From NCBI GenBank assembly GCA_009780695.1, contig WQZN01000002.1, positions 310,001 to 374,000 of the forward strand: 64,000 nt of DNA, written 5' to 3'. Positions 41,545 through 50,527 of the stretch are shown piece by piece. Origin of the DNA: Microbacteriaceae bacterium. Its GTDB lineage: Bacteria > Actinomycetota > Actinomycetes > Actinomycetales > Microbacteriaceae. The translations under genes and the position numbers were made by a program. The stretch's first letter is position 1. Every line of letters starts with the position of its first letter. The notes beneath the pieces are model-generated. The model worked only from the letters and a program-made list of their open reading frames with translations, searched no databases and was not told the origin of the DNA.

Positions 41545-43881
41545 ATGCCTGCACAGATGAGCTATTCGGAAGACCGCCCCTGGCAGATCGAGCAGCTCGG
41601 GTTCGACGACCTGCTGCTCGGCAAGAGCGAGGCGATCATGGCCCTCGGCAACGGCTACCTCGGCACCCGCAGTGCCGAGGAGGAGAGCTACGCCGCCGAG
41701 CAGCGCGACACCTTCGTGGCGGGCGCGTTCAACGTCTTCCACCCGAGCGAGGTCACCGAGCTGCCGAACGCGGCCGACATGTGGGCGATGCAGTTCCTCG
41801 TCGACGGCACGGCGCTCGACCTCGGCAAGGGCGCCGTCACCGGCTACTCCAAGCGCCTCGACCTGCGCACGGGCGAGCTGACCCGCGAGTTCGAGTGGCA
41901 GTTCGAGCACCGCCGGGTGCGGTTCGCCTTCCGCCGCTTCGTCTCGAAGGCCCGGCGCCACCTCATGGCGAGCACGATGACCGTGCAGAACCTCGGCGCG
42001 GGCGACCTCGAGTTCCGCGTCCGCGTCGGCATCGACGGTCGCCACGCCAACAACGGCAGCCAGCACTTCACCGAGGGTGAGAAGGGCCTGGTCGACGGCG
42101 AGTACCTGCAGATGATGCCGCAGACCACCCAGTCGGGCATCACCTTCGTGCACACGCTGCGCGACCGCGTCGACGCGGCCGAGGTGACGAGCACCGTGCA
42201 CATCGAGCGTCGGCAGTTCTTCCGGCGGCACGCCTTCGCGCTCGCCGCGGGCGCGACGGCCACGATCGAGCGGCGGGCGTCGATCTACACCTCGCTCGAC
42301 AACGACCTCGCGTCGCACGAGGTCGCGGACATGCGCGCGGTGGCCGTCGACGAGCTGCGCGCGCTCGAGGGGCGCGGCTTCGACGAGCTGCTCGCCGAGT
42401 CGGCGCAGGCGTGGGCGGCGGATGTCTGGGACATCCACCCCATCACGATCGAGTCCGACGACCACCGTGACCAGCTCGCCGTCCGCTTCGCCCAGTACCA
42501 CCTGCACACCATGACGCCGGCCCACGACGAACGGATGAACATCGGCGCCAAGGGGCTGACCGGCCAGGGCTACAAGGGCCACACCTTCTGGGACACCGAG
42601 ATGTTCATGCTGCCCTACTTCACGTTCGCCCATCCGCCGATCGCGAAGAGCCTCGTGAACTACCGCTATCTCGGGCTCGAGGGTGCCCACAAGAAGGCGG
42701 CGGACGGCGGCTATCGCGGCGCGCGCTACCCGTGGGAGGCCGCATGGCCGTCGGACGGCGAGGTCACGCCCGTGTGGGGCGCCGTCGACATCGTCACCGG
42801 CGAGGCGACGAAGATCTGGGCCGGCTTCATCAAGCACCACCTGACGAGCGACGTCGCGTTCGCCGTCAAGACCTACATCGACGTCACCGGGGATGTCGCG
42901 TGGGCCCAGGCCCGCGGCTTCGAGATCCTGCTCGACACGGCGCGCTACTGGCCGAGCCGGCTCGAGTGGCACGAGGGTCGGGGCCGCTACGAGCTGACCG
43001 ATGTCGTCGGCCCCGACGAGTACCAGGAGCACGTCGACAACAACGCCTACACGAACTACGGCGCGCACTGGAACATGACGGCGGCCATCGGCCTCATCGA
43101 CGACGTGCTGCCGCAGCACCCCGAGGTGCAGGCGCGCCTGGATGCGAAGTTCGACCTGGCCGCGCTGCGAGCCGAGCTCGTCGAGAAGTCGAGCAGGATC
43201 TATCTGCCGCAGCCGACCGCGGACGGCATCATCGCGCAGGACGACACCTACCTGCAGTCGCGCGACATCGACCTCACGAAGTACAAGTCGCGCGAGACCG
43301 TCGCGAGCCTCTTCCAGGACTACAACCTCGAGCAGGTGCAAGACCTGCAGGTCACGAAGCAGGCGGATGTCCTGCTCCTGCTGCTGTGGCACGAGGGCCT
43401 CTTCGGGCCGGAGCTCAAGCTCCGCAACTTCGACTACTACGAGCCGCGCACCACGCACGACAGCTCGCTCAGCCTGTCGACCCACGCGATCCTCTCGGCC
43501 GATCTGGGCAAGCTCGACGAGGCCTACGAGTTCTTCGTCAAGGCGCGCGACATCGACATGGGCGAGTACATGCGGTCGTCCGACGACGGCGTGCACGCGG
43601 CATCCCTCGGCGGCATCTGGCAGATGGTCGTGCTCGGCTTCGGCGGGGTGCGCATGATCGAGGGGCGGCTGCGCATCGAGCCGCACCTGCCCGCCGGGTG
43701 GAGCCGACTCGTGTTCGGCTTCGACTACCACGGCCACGCGATCGCGGTCGAGGTCGACGGCGAGGGCTTCACGCTGACGAAGGCGGATGACGGCGAGGCC
43801 GTGTCGTTCTCGTCCCGCGGGCGCGAGTACGAGCTGACGGGCAGCCTCCGCATCCCGTTCGGGCCGCCCGCGGTATCCTGA
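41545..43881 (+). CDS. Glycoside hydrolase family 65 disaccharide phosphorylase
   Basis: 778 aa from ATG 41545, with GGGAGAAGACGAG upstream. The N-terminal beta-sandwich has ALGNGYLGTRSAEEESYAAE. The (alpha/alpha)6 barrel has MNIGAKGLTGQGYKGHTFWD, DTEMFMLPYF, AAWPSDGEVTPVWG, and the catalytic acid E492 in VVGPDEYQEHVDNNAYTNYG. Later THDSSLSLSTHAILSADLG and GVHAASLGGIWQ complete the family signature. It phosphorolyses maltose, trehalose, kojibiose or a similar alpha-glucoside to beta-glucose 1-phosphate and sugar. No beta-phosphoglucomutase is adjacent, though two HAD phosphatases lie 14-18 kb upstream; the exact linkage cannot be read. Confidence 0.93.
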   Translation: MPAQMSYSEDRPWQIEQLGFDDLLLGKSEAIMALGNGYLGTRSAEEESYAAEQRDTFVAGAFNVFHPSEVTELPNAADMWAMQFLVDGTALDLGKGAVTGYSKRLDLRTGELTREFEWQFEHRRVRFAFRRFVSKARRHLMASTMTVQNLGAGDLEFRVRVGIDGRHANNGSQHFTEGEKGLVDGEYLQMMPQTTQSGITFVHTLRDRVDAAEVTSTVHIERRQFFRRHAFALAAGATATIERRASIYTSLDNDLASHEVADMRAVAVDELRALEGRGFDELLAESAQAWAADVWDIHPITIESDDHRDQLAVRFAQYHLHTMTPAHDERMNIGAKGLTGQGYKGHTFWDTEMFMLPYFTFAHPPIAKSLVNYRYLGLEGAHKKAADGGYRGARYPWEAAWPSDGEVTPVWGAVDIVTGEATKIWAGFIKHHLTSDVAFAVKTYIDVTGDVAWAQARGFEILLDTARYWPSRLEWHEGRGRYELTDVVGPDEYQEHVDNNAYTNYGAHWNMTAAIGLIDDVLPQHPEVQARLDAKFDLAALRAELVEKSSRIYLPQPTADGIIAQDDTYLQSRDIDLTKYKSRETVASLFQDYNLEQVQDLQVTKQADVLLLLLWHEGLFGPELKLRNFDYYEPRTTHDSSLSLSTHAILSADLGKLDEAYEFFVKARDIDMGEYMRSSDDGVHAASLGGIWQMVVLGFGGVRMIEGRLRIEPHLPAGWSRLVFGFDYHGHAIAVEVDGEGFTLTKADDGEAVSFSSRGREYELTGSLRIPFGPPAVS

Positions 43882-43887
43882 TCCGGT

Positions 43888-43990
43888 CGAAGGGGAGTAT
43901 CCCGAGACACCCTGCTCGTCATCACGGGCCGGCGCCCCAGGGCGCAGGGCCCCGGGCACGGTGGCACTTCTCGTGCGGGAGAGACTTTCG
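43888..43990 (+). ncRNA. yybP-ykoY-type (manganese) riboswitch before terC
   Basis: The leader starts with CGAAGGGGAGTATC and ends with GAGACTTTCG. CGAAGG (43888-43893) pairs with CTTTCG (43985-43990), making P1. AAGGGGAGTA and the terminal GAGACTTT match the conserved flanks of the yybP-ykoY aptamer, and GTCATCACGGGCC resembles the conserved inner segment. A TATCCT box at 43874-43879 would start the transcript near 43886. The gene behind it is TerC-family, a standard target of this Mn-sensing class. Mn binding would raise expression of the exporter. Confidence 0.75.
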
Positions 43991-44023
43991 GAGCCGTTCA
44001 ACGACCCCGGAAGGCACCACCCC

Positions 44024-45016
44024 ATGCTCGACATCCCGCTCTGGTTCGAGATCGGCTCGTACGCCGTCCTGTTCCTGGTCCTCGTCGGCGACCTCCTGCT
44101 CGCCTACCTGCGGCCGCACGTGCCGAGCGCTCGCGAGAGCGGGCTGTGGATCGGCTTCTACGTCGCCCTCGCGCTGCTCTTCGCACTCGCCCTGTATCTC
44201 GCCGACGGCCCCGCGCCCGCCGGCCAGTTCGTCGCGGGGTGGCTCACCGAGTACTCGCTCTCGGTCGACAACCTGTTCGTGTTCGTGCTGATCATGGCCC
44301 GATTCGCGGTGCCGGCGAAGATCCAGCAGCAGACCCTGATGGTGGGCATCCTGCTCGCGCTCGTCTTCCGCGGCGTCTTCATCGTCGTGGGCGCGACGCT
44401 CATGGCCTCGTTCAGCTGGATCTTCTACCTGTTCGGCGCCTTCCTGCTCGTCACCGCGATCACGCAGGCCTTCGGGGGGGCGGGGGATGCCGCGGCAGGC
44501 GAGGCCCGGGCCGAGGGGGTGGTGACGCGCTTCACGAAGCGGCACCTGCGCATCGGCGACGTCTACGACGGGGGCCGGCTGCGCGCCGAGGTCGGCGGGC
44601 GCCGGGTGTTCACGCCGCTCCTGCTGGTGTTCATCTCGCTCGGCACGACCGATCTGCTCTTCGCACTCGACTCGATCCCGGCGATCTTCGGCATCACCCG
44701 CAGCCCGTTCCTGGTCTTCGCCGCGAACGTGTTCGCGCTCATGGGGTTGCGCCAGCTGTACTTCCTGCTCGGGCACCTGCTCGAGCGGCTCGAGTACCTG
44801 AAGTACGGCATCGCCGTCATCCTCGCCTTCATCGGCGTCAAGCTCGTCTTCCAAGCCATGCACGAGAACGAACTGCCGTTCGTCAACGGCGGCCAAGCGA
44901 TCGCGTGGGCGCCGGAGTTCTCGACCCTCGCTTCGCTCGGCGTCATCGTCGTGACGATGGCGGCCGCGACCGCCGCGAGCCTCGTGCGCCTCCGGCTGAC
45001 GCGCAAGCGGGGGTGA
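44024..45016 (+). CDS. TerC-family membrane protein, probable manganese exporter
   Basis: 330 aa from ATG 44024, with GGAAGG upstream. About nine helices are expected. The family signature is LTEYSLSVDNLFVFVLIMAR (acidic residue in the membrane) and its mirror LGTTDLLFALDSIPAIFGIT, then MGLRQLYFLLGHLLERLEYL. Family members export Mn (Alx, MeeF/MeeY) or confer tellurite resistance. The yybP-ykoY-type leader strongly favours Mn efflux. A cytoplasmic loop between helices has AGDAAAGEARAEGVVTRFTK. It ends 12 nt before the leucine leader peptide. Confidence 0.93.
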   Translation: MLDIPLWFEIGSYAVLFLVLVGDLLLAYLRPHVPSARESGLWIGFYVALALLFALALYLADGPAPAGQFVAGWLTEYSLSVDNLFVFVLIMARFAVPAKIQQQTLMVGILLALVFRGVFIVVGATLMASFSWIFYLFGAFLLVTAITQAFGGAGDAAAGEARAEGVVTRFTKRHLRIGDVYDGGRLRAEVGGRRVFTPLLLVFISLGTTDLLFALDSIPAIFGITRSPFLVFAANVFALMGLRQLYFLLGHLLERLEYLKYGIAVILAFIGVKLVFQAMHENELPFVNGGQAIAWAPEFSTLASLGVIVVTMAAATAASLVRLRLTRKRG

Positions 45017-45028
45017 TAGCCTCGACCC

Positions 45029-45073
45029 ATGCCGGCTGCGCAGCTTCTTCTTAGCTGCCGCGACGGGGCCTAG
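45029..45073 (+). CDS. Leucine leader peptide (14 aa) of leuCD
   Basis: ATG 45029 to TAG 45071-45073 encodes MPAAQLLLSCRDGA. Three consecutive Leu codons are CTT, a codon rarely used in this genome, so translation should stall easily when charged Leu-tRNA is low. TAGCCT (45017-45022) stands 6 nt before the ATG, so the leader is probably translated without a ribosome site. The peptide's end lies inside the terminator hairpin 45058-45097. This is the classic attenuation layout, here upstream of leuC instead of leuA. Confidence 0.8.
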   Translation: MPAAQLLLSCRDGA

Positions 45074-45107
45074 TTCCTCTGGCCTACCCCGTCGCGGTGT
45101 CTTGTGT
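45058..45107 (+). terminator. Attenuator terminator of leuCD
   Basis: CCGCGACGGGG (45058-45068) and CCCCGTCGCGG (45087-45097) form an 11-bp perfect stem around 18 nt, followed by TGTCTTGTGTT. The left arm is part of the leader-peptide gene just after the Leu codons, so a ribosome stalled there would free an alternative fold and allow readthrough into leuC. Confidence 0.75.
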
Positions 45108-45143
45108 TGGGCTGGATCCGCAGGAATCTAGGAGCAAAGAGCA

Positions 45144-46649
45144 ATGACCGACACCCCCGTTTCCGGCGACGCAGAGCGCATTGCCGCGCCGCGCACGCTG
45201 GCTGAGAAGGTCTGGGACGACCATCTGGTCGTCAAGGGCGCCAACGGTGAGCCCGACCTGATCTACATCGACCTGCACCTGGTCCACGAGGTCACGAGCC
45301 CCCAGGCCTTCGACGGCCTGCGCCAGGCCGGCCGCCCGGTGCGCCGCCCCGATCTGACGATCGCCACCGAAGACCACAACACGCCGACCCTCGCCATCGA
45401 CCAGCCGATCGCCGATCTGACGAGCCGCACGCAGATCGAGACGCTGCGCACGAACGCGCAGGAGTTCGGCATCCGCCTGCACTCGCTCGGCGACATCGAG
45501 CAGGGCATCGTGCACGTCGTCGGCCCGCAGCTGGGCCTGACCATGCCGGGCATCACGGTCGTCTGCGGCGACTCGCACACCTCGACCCACGGCGCCTTCG
45601 GCGCCATGGCCTTCGGCATCGGCACGAGCGAGGTCGAGCACGTGCTCGCCACTCAGACGCTGCCGCTCAAGCCCTTCAAGACCATGGCGATCAACGTCGA
45701 GGGCGTGCTGCGCCCGGGGGTCACCGCGAAGGACGTCATCCTGGCGGTCATCGCCAAGATCGGCACCGGCGGCGGTCAGGGCTACGTGCTCGAGTTCCGC
45801 GGCAGCGCGATCCGCGCGCTCTCCATGGAGGGCCGCATGACGATCTGCAACATGTCGATCGAGGCCGGCGCCCGCGCCGGAATGGTCGCGCCCGACCAGA
45901 CCACCTTCGACTACCTCGAGGGCCGCCCGCACGCGCCGCAGGGCGCCGACTGGGACGCCGCCGTGGGGTACTGGAAGACGCTCGCGACCGACGAGGGCGC
46001 CGTGTTCGACGCCGAGGTCGACATCGACGCGGACGCGCTCGAGCCGTTCGTCACGTGGGGCACGAACCCCGGCCAGGGCGCGTCCCTGTCCGAGACGGTT
46101 CCCGACCCGGCATCCATCGTCGACGCCAATGAGCGTGCCGCCGCCGAGCGGGCGCTCGAGTACATGGACCTCGCCGCGGGCACCCCGCTCAAGGACATCA
46201 AGGTCGACGCCGTCTTCATGGGCTCGTGCACCAACAGCCGCATCGAGGACCTGCGCGCCTTCGCCTCGGTCGTCAAGGGCAAGAAGAAGGCCGACGGCGT
46301 GCGCGTCATGGTCGTGCCCGGCTCGGCGCGCGTGCGCATCGAGGCCGAGGCCGAGGGCCTCGACAAGGTCTTCGAGGACTTCGGCGCCGAGTGGCGCTTC
46401 GCCGGCTGCTCGATGTGCCTCGGCATGAACCCCGACCAGCTCGCCCCGGGGGAGCGCTGCGCCTCCACGAGCAACCGCAACTTCGAGGGCCGCCAGGGCA
46501 AGGGCGGTCGCACGCACCTCGTCTCGCCGGTCGTCGCAGCGGCGACCGCGATCCGCGGCACGCTGTCGAGCCCGTGGGACCTGAGTGCGGATGTCCCGGC
46601 CGCGGCATCCGCCGCAGATGCCTCCGACGAGCAGAAGGTGGGTGCGTGA
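45144..46649 (+). CDS. leuC: 3-Isopropylmalate dehydratase large subunit
   Basis: A 501-aa aconitase-family protein, slightly longer than the usual ~470 because of an Ala-rich C-terminus. The 4Fe-4S ligands are C362 ([12 protein letters not shown]), C422 and C425 ([12 protein letters not shown]). Other landmarks: [20 protein letters not shown], and [20 protein letters not shown] near the end. With LeuD it isomerises 2-isopropylmalate to 3-isopropylmalate in leucine biosynthesis. AGGAGCAAAGAGCA precedes ATG 45144. It is under the leader-peptide attenuator just upstream and overlaps leuD in TGATG. Confidence 0.97.
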   Translation: MTDTPVSGDAERIAAPRTLAEKVWDDHLVVKGANGEPDLIYIDLHLVHEVTSPQAFDGLRQAGRPVRRPDLTIATEDHNTPTLAIDQPIADLTSRTQIETLRTNAQEFGIRLHSLGDIEQGIVHVVGPQLGLTMPGITVVCGDSHTSTHGAFGAMAFGIGTSEVEHVLATQTLPLKPFKTMAINVEGVLRPGVTAKDVILAVIAKIGTGGGQGYVLEFRGSAIRALSMEGRMTICNMSIEAGARAGMVAPDQTTFDYLEGRPHAPQGADWDAAVGYWKTLATDEGAVFDAEVDIDADALEPFVTWGTNPGQGASLSETVPDPASIVDANERAAAERALEYMDLAAGTPLKDIKVDAVFMGSCTNSRIEDLRAFASVVKGKKKADGVRVMVVPGSARVRIEAEAEGLDKVFEDFGAEWRFAGCSMCLGMNPDQLAPGERCASTSNRNFEGRQGKGGRTHLVSPVVAAATAIRGTLSSPWDLSADVPAAASAADASDEQKVGA

Positions 46650-47251
46650 TGGAGAAGCTGTCCGTTGTGACGGGTGTCGCGGCGCCGCTCAAGCGCTCGA
46701 ACGTCGACACCGATCAGATCATCCCCGCGGTCTTCCTGAAGCGCGTCACCAAGACCGGCTTCGAGGACGCGCTGTTCTACTCCTGGCGTCAGGACCCGGA
46801 GTTCGTGCTCAACCAGGCGCCGTTTCAGGGCGCGCAGATCCTGGTCGCCGGCCCCGACTTCGGCACGGGCTCGTCGCGTGAGCACGCCGTGTGGGCGCTG
46901 CGCGACTTCGGCTTCAAGGTCGTGCTCAGCCCGCGCTTCGGCGACATCTTCCGCGGCAACTCGGGCAAGCAGGGCCTGCTCACCGGCATCGTGGCCGAGC
47001 CCGACATCGAGAAGCTGTGGGCCGCGATCGACGCGCAGCCCGGTGTGGAGCTGACGGTCGACCTCGGCACGCGCACGGTCGCGGTCGGCGACCTGACCGT
47101 CTCGTTCGACATCGACGACTACACGCGGTGGCGCCTGATGGAGGGCCTCGACGACATCGGGCTCACCCTGCGCAACGAGACGGACATCACCGACTTCGAG
47201 ACGCGTCGCGAGGCCTGGCGGCCGAAGACCCTGCCCGCCCGGGCCCAGTAG
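46649..47251 (+). CDS. leuD: 3-Isopropylmalate dehydratase small subunit
   Basis: 200 aa, the usual length. It opens [20 protein letters not shown] and has [20 protein letters not shown], then the conserved [20 protein letters not shown] and [13 protein letters not shown]. It is the swivelling domain that completes the LeuCD active site. ATG 46649 shares its A with the leuC stop, so translation is coupled. The C-terminus ends [20 protein letters not shown], which includes the typical EAWRP. Confidence 0.97.
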   Translation: MEKLSVVTGVAAPLKRSNVDTDQIIPAVFLKRVTKTGFEDALFYSWRQDPEFVLNQAPFQGAQILVAGPDFGTGSSREHAVWALRDFGFKVVLSPRFGDIFRGNSGKQGLLTGIVAEPDIEKLWAAIDAQPGVELTVDLGTRTVAVGDLTVSFDIDDYTRWRLMEGLDDIGLTLRNETDITDFETRREAWRPKTLPARAQ

Positions 47252-47281
47252 AAGCCGACCTCCCTCACGAAAGGAAGCCGC

Positions 47282-48649
47282 GTGAACACACTGCTGCAGG
47301 ACGCGCAGGCCGCCGGCGCCAGCGTCGGCCTCACCGCCGAGCGGGTCACGGTCCATGGCGGGCGCCCCCTCAAGGGCCGCATCGAGCTGAAGGGCGCGAA
47401 GAACCTCGTCACCAAGGCGATGGTCGCGTCGCTCCTCGGCGAGACGCCGAGCGAGCTGCGCAGCGTGCCCGAGATCAGCGATGTGCGGGTGGTCAAGGGC
47501 CTGCTCGAGGTGCACGGGGTCAAGGTCACGAGCGTCGGCGACGACACGCTGCTGCTCGACCCGTCGGCGGTCGAGAGCGCGCACTTCGAGGTCATCGACG
47601 CGTATGCCGGGTCGAGCCGCATCCCGATCCTGTTCTGCGGCCCGCTGCTGCACCGGCTCGGCGAGGCGTTCATCCCCGACCTCGGCGGCTGCCGCATCGG
47701 CGACCGGCCGATCGACTTCCACCTCGAGGGCCTGCGCCGCTTCGGCGCGGTCGTCGACAAGCAGCCGCAGGGCATTCGTCTCACCGCGCCCAACGGGCTC
47801 AAGGGAGCCAAGATCGAGCTGCCGTACCCGAGCGTCGGCGCCACCGAGCAGGTGCTGCTCACGGCCGTGCGCGCCGAGGGCATCACCGAGCTGCGCGGCG
47901 CGGCGATCGAGCCCGAGATCATGGACCTGATCAACATCCTCCAGAAGATGGGGGCGATCATCTCGGTCGACACCGACCGCGTCATCCGCATCGAGGGCGT
48001 CGACCGCCTCGAGGGCTACAGCCACACGGCGCTCTTCGACCGCAACGAGGCCGCCAGCTGGGCCTCCGCGGCGCTCGCGACCGAGGGCGACATCTTCGTC
48101 GGCGGTGCCCGGCAGGCCGAGCTCGGCACGTTCCTCAACGTCTACCGCAAGGTCGGCGGCGCCTTCGACATCCACGAGGACGGCATCCGCTTCTACCACC
48201 CGGGCGGCAAGCTCAAGCCGGCCATCATCGAGACGGACGTGCACCCGGGCTTCATGACCGACTGGCAGCAGCCGCTCGTCGTCGCGCTCACCAAGGCCGA
48301 GGGCGTCTCGATCGTGCACGAGACGGTGTACGAGCAGCGCTTCGGCTTCACCGACGCGCTGGTCGACATGGGCGCCCAGATCCAGCTGCACCGCGAGTGC
48401 CTCGGCGGCGCCGAGTGCCGCTTCGGGCGACGCAACTTCCAGCACTCCGCCGTGATCGTGGGGCCGACGAAGCTGCGTGCCGCAGACGTCGTCGTGCCCG
48501 ATCTGCGCGGGGGCTTCAGCCACTTCATCGCGGCGCTGTCGGCCGAGGGCACCTCGACGATCAGCAACATCGGCATCATCGCCCGCGGCTACGAGAACTT
48601 CATCGCCAAGCTCGACGCCCTCGGCGCCGACTTCGTGATCGAGAGCTAG
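47282..48649 (+). CDS. murA: UDP-N-acetylglucosamine 1-carboxyvinyltransferase
   Basis: A 455-aa enolpyruvyl transferase that starts peptidoglycan precursor synthesis by moving enolpyruvate from PEP to UDP-GlcNAc. It has RIELKGAKNLVTKAMVASLL (KN motif), the active-site Cys C137 in DLGGCRIGDRPIDFHLEGL, and LPYPSVGATEQVLLTAVRAE. The Cys equals E. coli C115, the fosfomycin target, so a sensitive-type site is seen. GTG 47282 follows GAAAGGAAGCC. The order leuD-murA-plsC-gpsA-ddl links cell-wall and lipid genes and fits other Microbacteriaceae as far as I recall. Confidence 0.96.
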   Translation: MNTLLQDAQAAGASVGLTAERVTVHGGRPLKGRIELKGAKNLVTKAMVASLLGETPSELRSVPEISDVRVVKGLLEVHGVKVTSVGDDTLLLDPSAVESAHFEVIDAYAGSSRIPILFCGPLLHRLGEAFIPDLGGCRIGDRPIDFHLEGLRRFGAVVDKQPQGIRLTAPNGLKGAKIELPYPSVGATEQVLLTAVRAEGITELRGAAIEPEIMDLINILQKMGAIISVDTDRVIRIEGVDRLEGYSHTALFDRNEAASWASAALATEGDIFVGGARQAELGTFLNVYRKVGGAFDIHEDGIRFYHPGGKLKPAIIETDVHPGFMTDWQQPLVVALTKAEGVSIVHETVYEQRFGFTDALVDMGAQIQLHRECLGGAECRFGRRNFQHSAVIVGPTKLRAADVVVPDLRGGFSHFIAALSAEGTSTISNIGIIARGYENFIAKLDALGADFVIES

Positions 48650-48651
48650 GG

Positions 48652-49404
48652 GTGGCCGTCCGCGAGAGCGCGCGCCCGTCGATCTTCTGGATCATGGGTC
48701 CGGTCGCGCTCGCCTTCCTGGGCCTCAGCATGCGGTTCCGTGTGCACAAGGTCGAGAACCTGCCGCAGCGCGGCGCCTTCGTGCTGGCGCCGAACCACTA
48801 CAGCGAGATCGACCCGATCATCGTGGGCCTGGTGCTGTGGAAGAACGGCCGCAACCCGCACTTCCTCGCCAAGGCGAGCCTGTTCCGCGTGCCCGTGCTC
48901 GGGTTCTTCATGCGCAAGAGCGGGCAGATCCCCGTCGAGCGCACGGCCGCCTCGGCCGCCAAGGCGGTCTCTCCGTTCGCCGGCGCGCGAGCGCTCGTCG
49001 AGAACGAGCACGGGGTGATCGTCTACCCCGAGGGCACGCTCACGCGCGACCCCGAGATGTGGCCGATGCGCGGGAAGACCGGCGCGGCGCGCATCGCGCT
49101 CGAGCAGGGCATCCCCGTCATCCCGCTCGCGACCTGGGGCATCCAGAGCCTCATGGGCCGCTACGCGAAGAAGATCAACCTGTTCCGGGTCAATCGCATG
49201 GACTTCCTGTTCGGCGAGCCGGTCGACCTCTCCGAATTCCGGGGCAGGCCGATCGACCAGGATGTCCTGAACTCCGCCACCGAGAAGATCATGCAGTCGA
49301 TCACCGGTCTGCTCGAAGAGCTGCGCGGCGAGAAGGCCCCCGCCGAGCGCTGGGACCCGGCCGCCAAGGGCCAGCGCGAGACCGGACGCGACTTTGAGTC
49401 CTAA
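48652..49404 (+). CDS. 1-Acyl-sn-glycerol-3-phosphate acyltransferase (PlsC-like)
   Basis: 250 aa from GTG 48652, two bases after the murA stop. An N-terminal hydrophobic segment (FWIMGPVALAFLGLSMRF) anchors it. The acyltransferase motif I is NHYSEIDP (NHx4D), followed by FLAKASLFRVPVLGFFMRKS, GQIPVERTA, VIVYPEGTLTRDP (motif III) and IPVIPLATWGIQSLMGRYAK. It adds the second acyl chain in phosphatidic acid synthesis. The C-terminus is hydrophilic. It overlaps gpsA, which makes glycerol-3-phosphate for the same pathway, by 11 nt. Confidence 0.93.
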   Translation: MAVRESARPSIFWIMGPVALAFLGLSMRFRVHKVENLPQRGAFVLAPNHYSEIDPIIVGLVLWKNGRNPHFLAKASLFRVPVLGFFMRKSGQIPVERTAASAAKAVSPFAGARALVENEHGVIVYPEGTLTRDPEMWPMRGKTGAARIALEQGIPVIPLATWGIQSLMGRYAKKINLFRVNRMDFLFGEPVDLSEFRGRPIDQDVLNSATEKIMQSITGLLEELRGEKAPAERWDPAAKGQRETGRDFES

Positions 49405-50527
49405 GCAGCACGAGCGCCCGAGGCGCGTCAGCGTGCTCGGTGCCGGCAGCTGGGGCACGGCCTTCTCGAAGGTGCTCGCCGACGGCGGCGCCGAGGTCAC
49501 GCTGTGGGCCCGCCGCCCCGAGATCGCACGCGAGATCCGCGAGGGGCACCGCAACACGCAGTACCTGCGCGGCATCAACCTGCCGCGCACCATCACGGCC
49601 ACGAGCAGCATGCGCGACTCGCTGCGCGGCGCCGAGCAGATCTACATCGCCGTGCCGAGCCAGGTGCTGCGCGACAACCTGCAGGCGCTCGCGCCCCTGA
49701 TGCCGGCCGATGTGCCGGTGGTGAGCCTCATGAAGGGCATCGAGAAATCGTCGAACCTGCGCATGAGCGAGGTCATCGCCGAGGTGCTCGAGATCGACGA
49801 GGCCCGCATCGCCGTGGCATCCGGCCCCAACCTGTCGCTCGAGATTGCCAAGGAGCAGCCGACCGCCGCGGTCGTCTCGTCGTCGAGCCTCGAAACGGCG
49901 CAGGCCGTCGCGAAGGTCGCCTCGAACGCCTATTTCCGGTCGTTCGTGAACTCGGACGTCGTGGGCACCGAGTTCGGCGGCGTGCTCAAGAACCTGATCG
50001 CCGTGGCCATCGGCATCGTCGACGGCGTCGGCTACGGCGAGAACACCAAGGCGTCGATCATCACGCGCGGCCTCGTCGAGATGACCGACTTCGCGGTCGC
50101 CTACGGTGCGCACCGCGACACACTCTCCGGCCTGGCGGGCCTCGGCGACCTGATCGCGACCTGCCAGTCGCCGCTGTCGCGCAACAACACGGCCGGGCGC
50201 CTGCTGGGCCAGGGCTACGCGCTGCACGAGGTCGTGCGGCAGATGGACCAGACCGCCGAGGGCCTGGCATCCGTCGCCCCCGTCCTCGCACTCGCGAAGG
50301 CGCGCGGCGTCGAGATGCCGATCGTCGAGCAGGTCGACCGCGTGCTCGCCGGTACCCTCAAGCCCAAGGACATCGCTCCTCACCTCACCACTGACGACCA
50401 GCCCCAGGGCGAAAGGAACACGGATGACCCGCAAGCTCGCACTGGCTCTGCTCTTCGGTGGGCGTTCGAGCGAGCACTCCGTGTCGGTCGCGACCGCGGG
50501 CGGGGTGCTGAGCGCCCTCGACCCTGA
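49394..50527 (+). CDS. gpsA: Glycerol-3-phosphate dehydrogenase [NAD(P)+], with C-terminal extension
   Basis: 377 aa from TTG 49394, the only start that leaves the N-terminal fold complete. NAD(P) site VLGAGSWGTAF, then SLMKGIEK, VASGPNLSLEIAKEQPTAAV, the catalytic Lys in EFGGVLKNLIAVAIGIVDG, and GLGDLIATCQSPLSRNN. It reduces dihydroxyacetone phosphate to sn-glycerol-3-phosphate for phospholipids. The family fold ends near ...LKPKDIAPHL; about 38 more residues follow, rich in Arg (VGRDRGRGAERPRP), encoded across the first 104 nt of ddl in another frame. This tail may be an unselected run-on, or a conserved overlap. Confidence 0.93.
   Translation: MSPKQHERPRRVSVLGAGSWGTAFSKVLADGGAEVTLWARRPEIAREIREGHRNTQYLRGINLPRTITATSSMRDSLRGAEQIYIAVPSQVLRDNLQALAPLMPADVPVVSLMKGIEKSSNLRMSEVIAEVLEIDEARIAVASGPNLSLEIAKEQPTAAVVSSSSLETAQAVAKVASNAYFRSFVNSDVVGTEFGGVLKNLIAVAIGIVDGVGYGENTKASIITRGLVEMTDFAVAYGAHRDTLSGLAGLGDLIATCQSPLSRNNTAGRLLGQGYALHEVVRQMDQTAEGLASVAPVLALAKARGVEMPIVEQVDRVLAGTLKPKDIAPHLTTDDQPQGERNTDDPQARTGSALRWAFERALRVGRDRGRGAERPRP

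Noticed and set aside
48652-49404. A much longer plus-strand frame running from 46891 into the plsC gene
   Set aside because: The part before 48652 overlaps leuD and murA in another frame and is low-complexity; only the last 250 codons show a domain.
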